Assembly (NCBI GenBank): GCA_016191285.1 | Contig: JACPPA010000013.1 | Span: forward strand, 1 to 64,000 | Length of the DNA stretch: 64,000 nucleotides | Direction of reading: 5' to 3' | DNA from: Gammaproteobacteria bacterium | GTDB lineage: Bacteria > Pseudomonadota > Gammaproteobacteria > Ga0077536 | Shown here: positions 63,001 to 64,000 of the stretch, piece after piece | How positions within the stretch are numbered: the stretch's first letter is position 1 | Layout: the number at the start of each line of letters is the position of its first letter | Program-made: the position numbers and the translations under genes | The notes under the pieces: model-generated | Database searches by the model: none | The model's input: only the letters and a program-made list of their open reading frames with translations | Told to the model about the DNA's origin: nothing

Positions 63001-63408
63001 CAGAATCGCGAAATAACGTTCAAGGATCTGATGCCACGCTTCCGGGTCGAGCCCCGTCGCAAGCTGCATCGAACCCTGAATGTCCGCAAACAGCACGGTC
63101 ACCTGCTTGCGCTCGCCTTCGAGCGCGGATCGCGACTGCAAGATTTTATCGGCGAGGTGTTTCGGCGTGTAGTCGCGCGGATCGCGGTTTGGAACACTAA
63201 CGAGAAGCGCCGGAGCCGGCGTCTCGCCAATCCATACAAGAGCAAGCCCGTCACGCCGTGCGACTTGTTGGATTTCGATGAGTTCGGCGATTAATTCATC
63301 GAGCTCTTCGCCGGCGCACTCGGTTTCACGCGCGAGCGCGCGAGTAGACAGCCGTTTTTGCTGCTCAAGGACCTCGCGCGCGCGTTGGAGTTTGGCGATG
63401 AAGCTCAT
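59992..63408 (-). CDS. Class III cyclase fused to AAA ATPase and helical-repeat region
   Basis: A 1138-residue protein is read from ATG 63408; an open extension upstream runs through the neighbouring toxin relic and is not part of the family. An N-terminal helical domain (about 1-65) precedes the cyclase (about 100-275) with metal ligands D109 (VLFADIQGSMQL) and D153 (NQYTGDGIMALFG). The AAA_16/STAND-like ATPase follows (Walker A GDPGQGKSRL, Walker B LVVTLIDDLHWID), then about 450 residues of TPR-like helices. Such fusions are large signal-integrating cyclases or STAND ATPases of unknown ligand. The gene is upstream of, and probably co-transcribed with, the CNB-bearing transporter. Confidence 0.9.
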   Translation of the reverse strand: MSFIAKLQRAREVLEQQKRLSTRALARETECAGEELDELIAELIEIQQVARRDGLALVWIGETPAPALLVSVPNRDPRDYTPKHLADKILQSRSALEGERKQVTVLFADIQGSMQLATGLDPEAWHQILERYFAILTAAVHRYEGTVNQYTGDGIMALFGAPIAHEDHAQRACFAALQARDDLLRYADELRVSRGINFGTRIGLNSGEVVVGKIGDDLRMDYTAQGSTVGVAQRIEQVAAAGRVYMSGTTQRLVESYFQVRGVGDIKLTGTDQPVALFELLSLGAARTRLDVSITRGLSRFVGRYHEMQSLNAALARAADGHGQVVGVVGDPGQGKSRLCFEFVQHCRAQGLMVVEGRCPAHGRNIPFLPILELFRAYFGIALADSAELARQKIAGSLVLLDAALSAQLPVLFEFMGVGDPKHPAPILDGDIRQRQLFEIIHRVYRAHSVERKLVVTLIDDLHWIDPGSDAFVAQMVAATAGSHSLLLLNFRPEYVAAFARKPHYRQLPLVPLGIEAATELIASLMGTDPSLATLAPRIAEWTSGNPFYTEELILALAETDHLSGKPGAYLLATDIGRLQVPVNVQTVLAARIDRLPENAKRLLQSAAVIGLVFSETVLSTISELTPLDQARALDALQSGDFVHEHALYPIHEYAFKHPLTQEVAYRSLLQQRRTALHGAVARAIESEQGAKLDEFAALLAHHWDEAAEPAQAIGWHRRAAMRAGVADQAAARRHWSRVRVLAEQLPAEQTILTIGAEACVQYLSLGFRLEGSREETRQVFETGKRFAERAQTPKLLALMTVAYGANIGLAYGDMHHFLSHAEEATRLAGVAADMDALAAVQLFRMDAFTWAGDFERALSLGLQVRESLAGDAQVGTSSVGFSSYANVINHIGIAYLFMGKVPAAHLHLEEGSHLAQRTGDLEPAVWATLWLCYLSALQGDIQGTERHAAGVAELGRHFDTPMVRLFVVYAAGLAHLVAARWTDALVMFDEAYRVGHLRNCARVGSRAVMSGIAEAHLGLGDLDAAIGYATEAVDFCESNNLLYCPWPWTVKARCLIASGDAASALRALDSAAAVIAKTGANAHLGELHEARAAYAHAFGGPWSRATELIAARGHYAALEATAHVTRLDAIDPNVGRG

Positions 63409-63448
63409 GGGCGCATTATGGCGGCGTGGGTTGCATTTATAGGCCGGA

Positions 63449-63860
63449 TTAGCACAGCCCGAAGTGCGGTGCTGCGGCAACGAGGTGCCGGTCGCTACTA
63501 CATACTTCGTGCAGCCTGGCTTCCGCGGCACAAGCGAGATGCAATGCATCGGCGGCGCGCAAGAAAGCGCTCGCCGGAAGCGTGGACATGCGGTGCACCT
63601 GTGCCTCGATAAGTGAGGACGTCACGGGCAACTCACAGCCCGGCATTGATGTCGGCTTCGACCTGCGCCGCGAGCTGTCGAAATTCGCGCTGCGTTAGTC
63701 GCTTTTCTCGAAATTTCCGATGAAAAGTAGTCACCGCTTCACCGCGACCGGTCGCGCAACAGCAGATCCCGTCCGACTCTTTCGCATAAGCGCGAACCGG
63801 CGCGCTGTCGGGTTCATTCAAGTACAGCTTCACGAGATAGCACGAGTCGAATTAGATCAT
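63449..63860 (-). pseudogene. PIN-domain toxin, broken by a stop and a frameshift
   Basis: The frame starts at ATG 63860 as M-I-stop-F-D-S-C-Y-L-V-K-L-Y-L-N-E-P, where the third codon TAA stands for the Tyr of a normal start MIYFDSCYLVKLYLNEP. Downstream the frame ends after VEADINAGL and resumes one base over as ELPVTSSLIEAQVHRMSTLP, LRAADALHLACAAEARL, CSSDRHLVAAA. These are VapC/PIN features with the catalytic A-D-A-L-H. Two lesions make it inactive unless one is a sequencing error. Confidence 0.75.
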
Positions 63861-64000
63861 CGACCTTCGCGCATCTCCGAAATAATGGCCGCGCTATCGA
63901 GGCCCTCGATCGGCCGCGCCACGATTCGTGCGACGCCACGCAATAGCTTACGTTTAGCGAACGGGTTACTTGCGGGAGGTTCCGCCGGCGGCAACATTCG
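63857..64000 (-). CDS. Antitoxin of the PIN module, C-terminal part (runs off the window)
   Basis: The frame is open from the window edge for 47 codons and ends at a TGA that overlaps the toxin ATG (ATGA). It ends KLLRGVARIVARPIEGLDSA, then AIISEMREGR. Such tails (R-P-x-x-G-x-D-S-A-x-I-I-x-E-M-R) are typical of Phd- or AbrB-type antitoxins encoded directly before VapC. The DNA-binding N-terminus lies beyond 64000. Confidence 0.65.
   Translation of the reverse strand, partial: RMLPPAEPPASNPFAKRKLLRGVARIVARPIEGLDSAAIISEMREGR

Overview
The window is a GC-rich proteobacterial chromosome segment. CusCBA, DUF1302/DUF1329, AlkB, TrxC, DgkA and an FNR of Escherichia type point to a Gamma- or Betaproteobacterium, but there is no rRNA or other phylogenetic marker to settle it. 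No tRNA, rRNA or CRISPR array was seen. Dispersed REP-like hairpins, an insertion-sequence end, several decayed genes and many toxin-antitoxin modules give it the look of an accessory region.

Layout. (1) 1-3.3 kb: the 3' end of an ISL3-type element interrupts a glycogen-binding (CBM48) gene, followed by a DUF1622 membrane protein and a GH15 glucoamylase. (2) 3.7-16.2 kb: a low-oxygen island. It has an FNR with all four cluster cysteines, a pseudo-receiver, a heme-PAS FixL with FixJ, and FNR-type boxes (TTGAT-N4-ATCAA-like) in front of a small secreted protein, an ion channel/P-type ATPase pair, thioredoxin 2 and Hsp20. Several neighbours are decayed: a PAS protein, an sll1863-like coiled-coil protein, a CopA C-terminus and a DedA-PAP2-LssY fusion. 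(3) 17-29.5 kb: a copper/silver region with DUF2933, an isoprenylcysteine-methyltransferase-like protein, small Cys-rich secreted proteins, a porin, a MerR regulator and a CusCBA operon that contains a 41-residue ORF. (4) 29.8-40.2 kb: metabolism and repair, namely a tautomerase-fold protein, a 2OG-Fe(II) oxygenase with AlkB, DUF3617, an alpha/beta hydrolase, a DUF1302/DUF1329/lipoprotein/DUF5667 cassette, a family III CoA-transferase and an ABM monooxygenase. (5) 40.4-43.2 kb: three toxin-antitoxin modules and the fused relic of another.

(6) 43.5-63.4 kb is the most unusual part, a phosphorelay and cyclic-nucleotide signalling island. On the plus strand, mostly with overlapping or very close genes, are an 8-GAF hybrid kinase, a stray MNT/HEPN relic, an Hpt protein, a REC-class III cyclase, a 4-GAF kinase, a single REC, a 77-residue protein, an AbiEii-like nucleotidyltransferase, a second REC-class III cyclase and a membrane protein resembling the Pycsar effector PycTM. 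Convergent to it are a cyclase-AAA-repeat protein and an RND/MMPL transporter carrying a C-terminal cyclic-nucleotide-binding domain. The inferred flow is signal to GAF kinases, to Hpt and receivers, to cyclases, to cyclic nucleotide, to membrane effectors. The REC-cyclase/PycTM pair looks like a Pycsar module placed under two-component control. (7) The window ends in a broken PIN toxin gene and the 3' end of its antitoxin gene.
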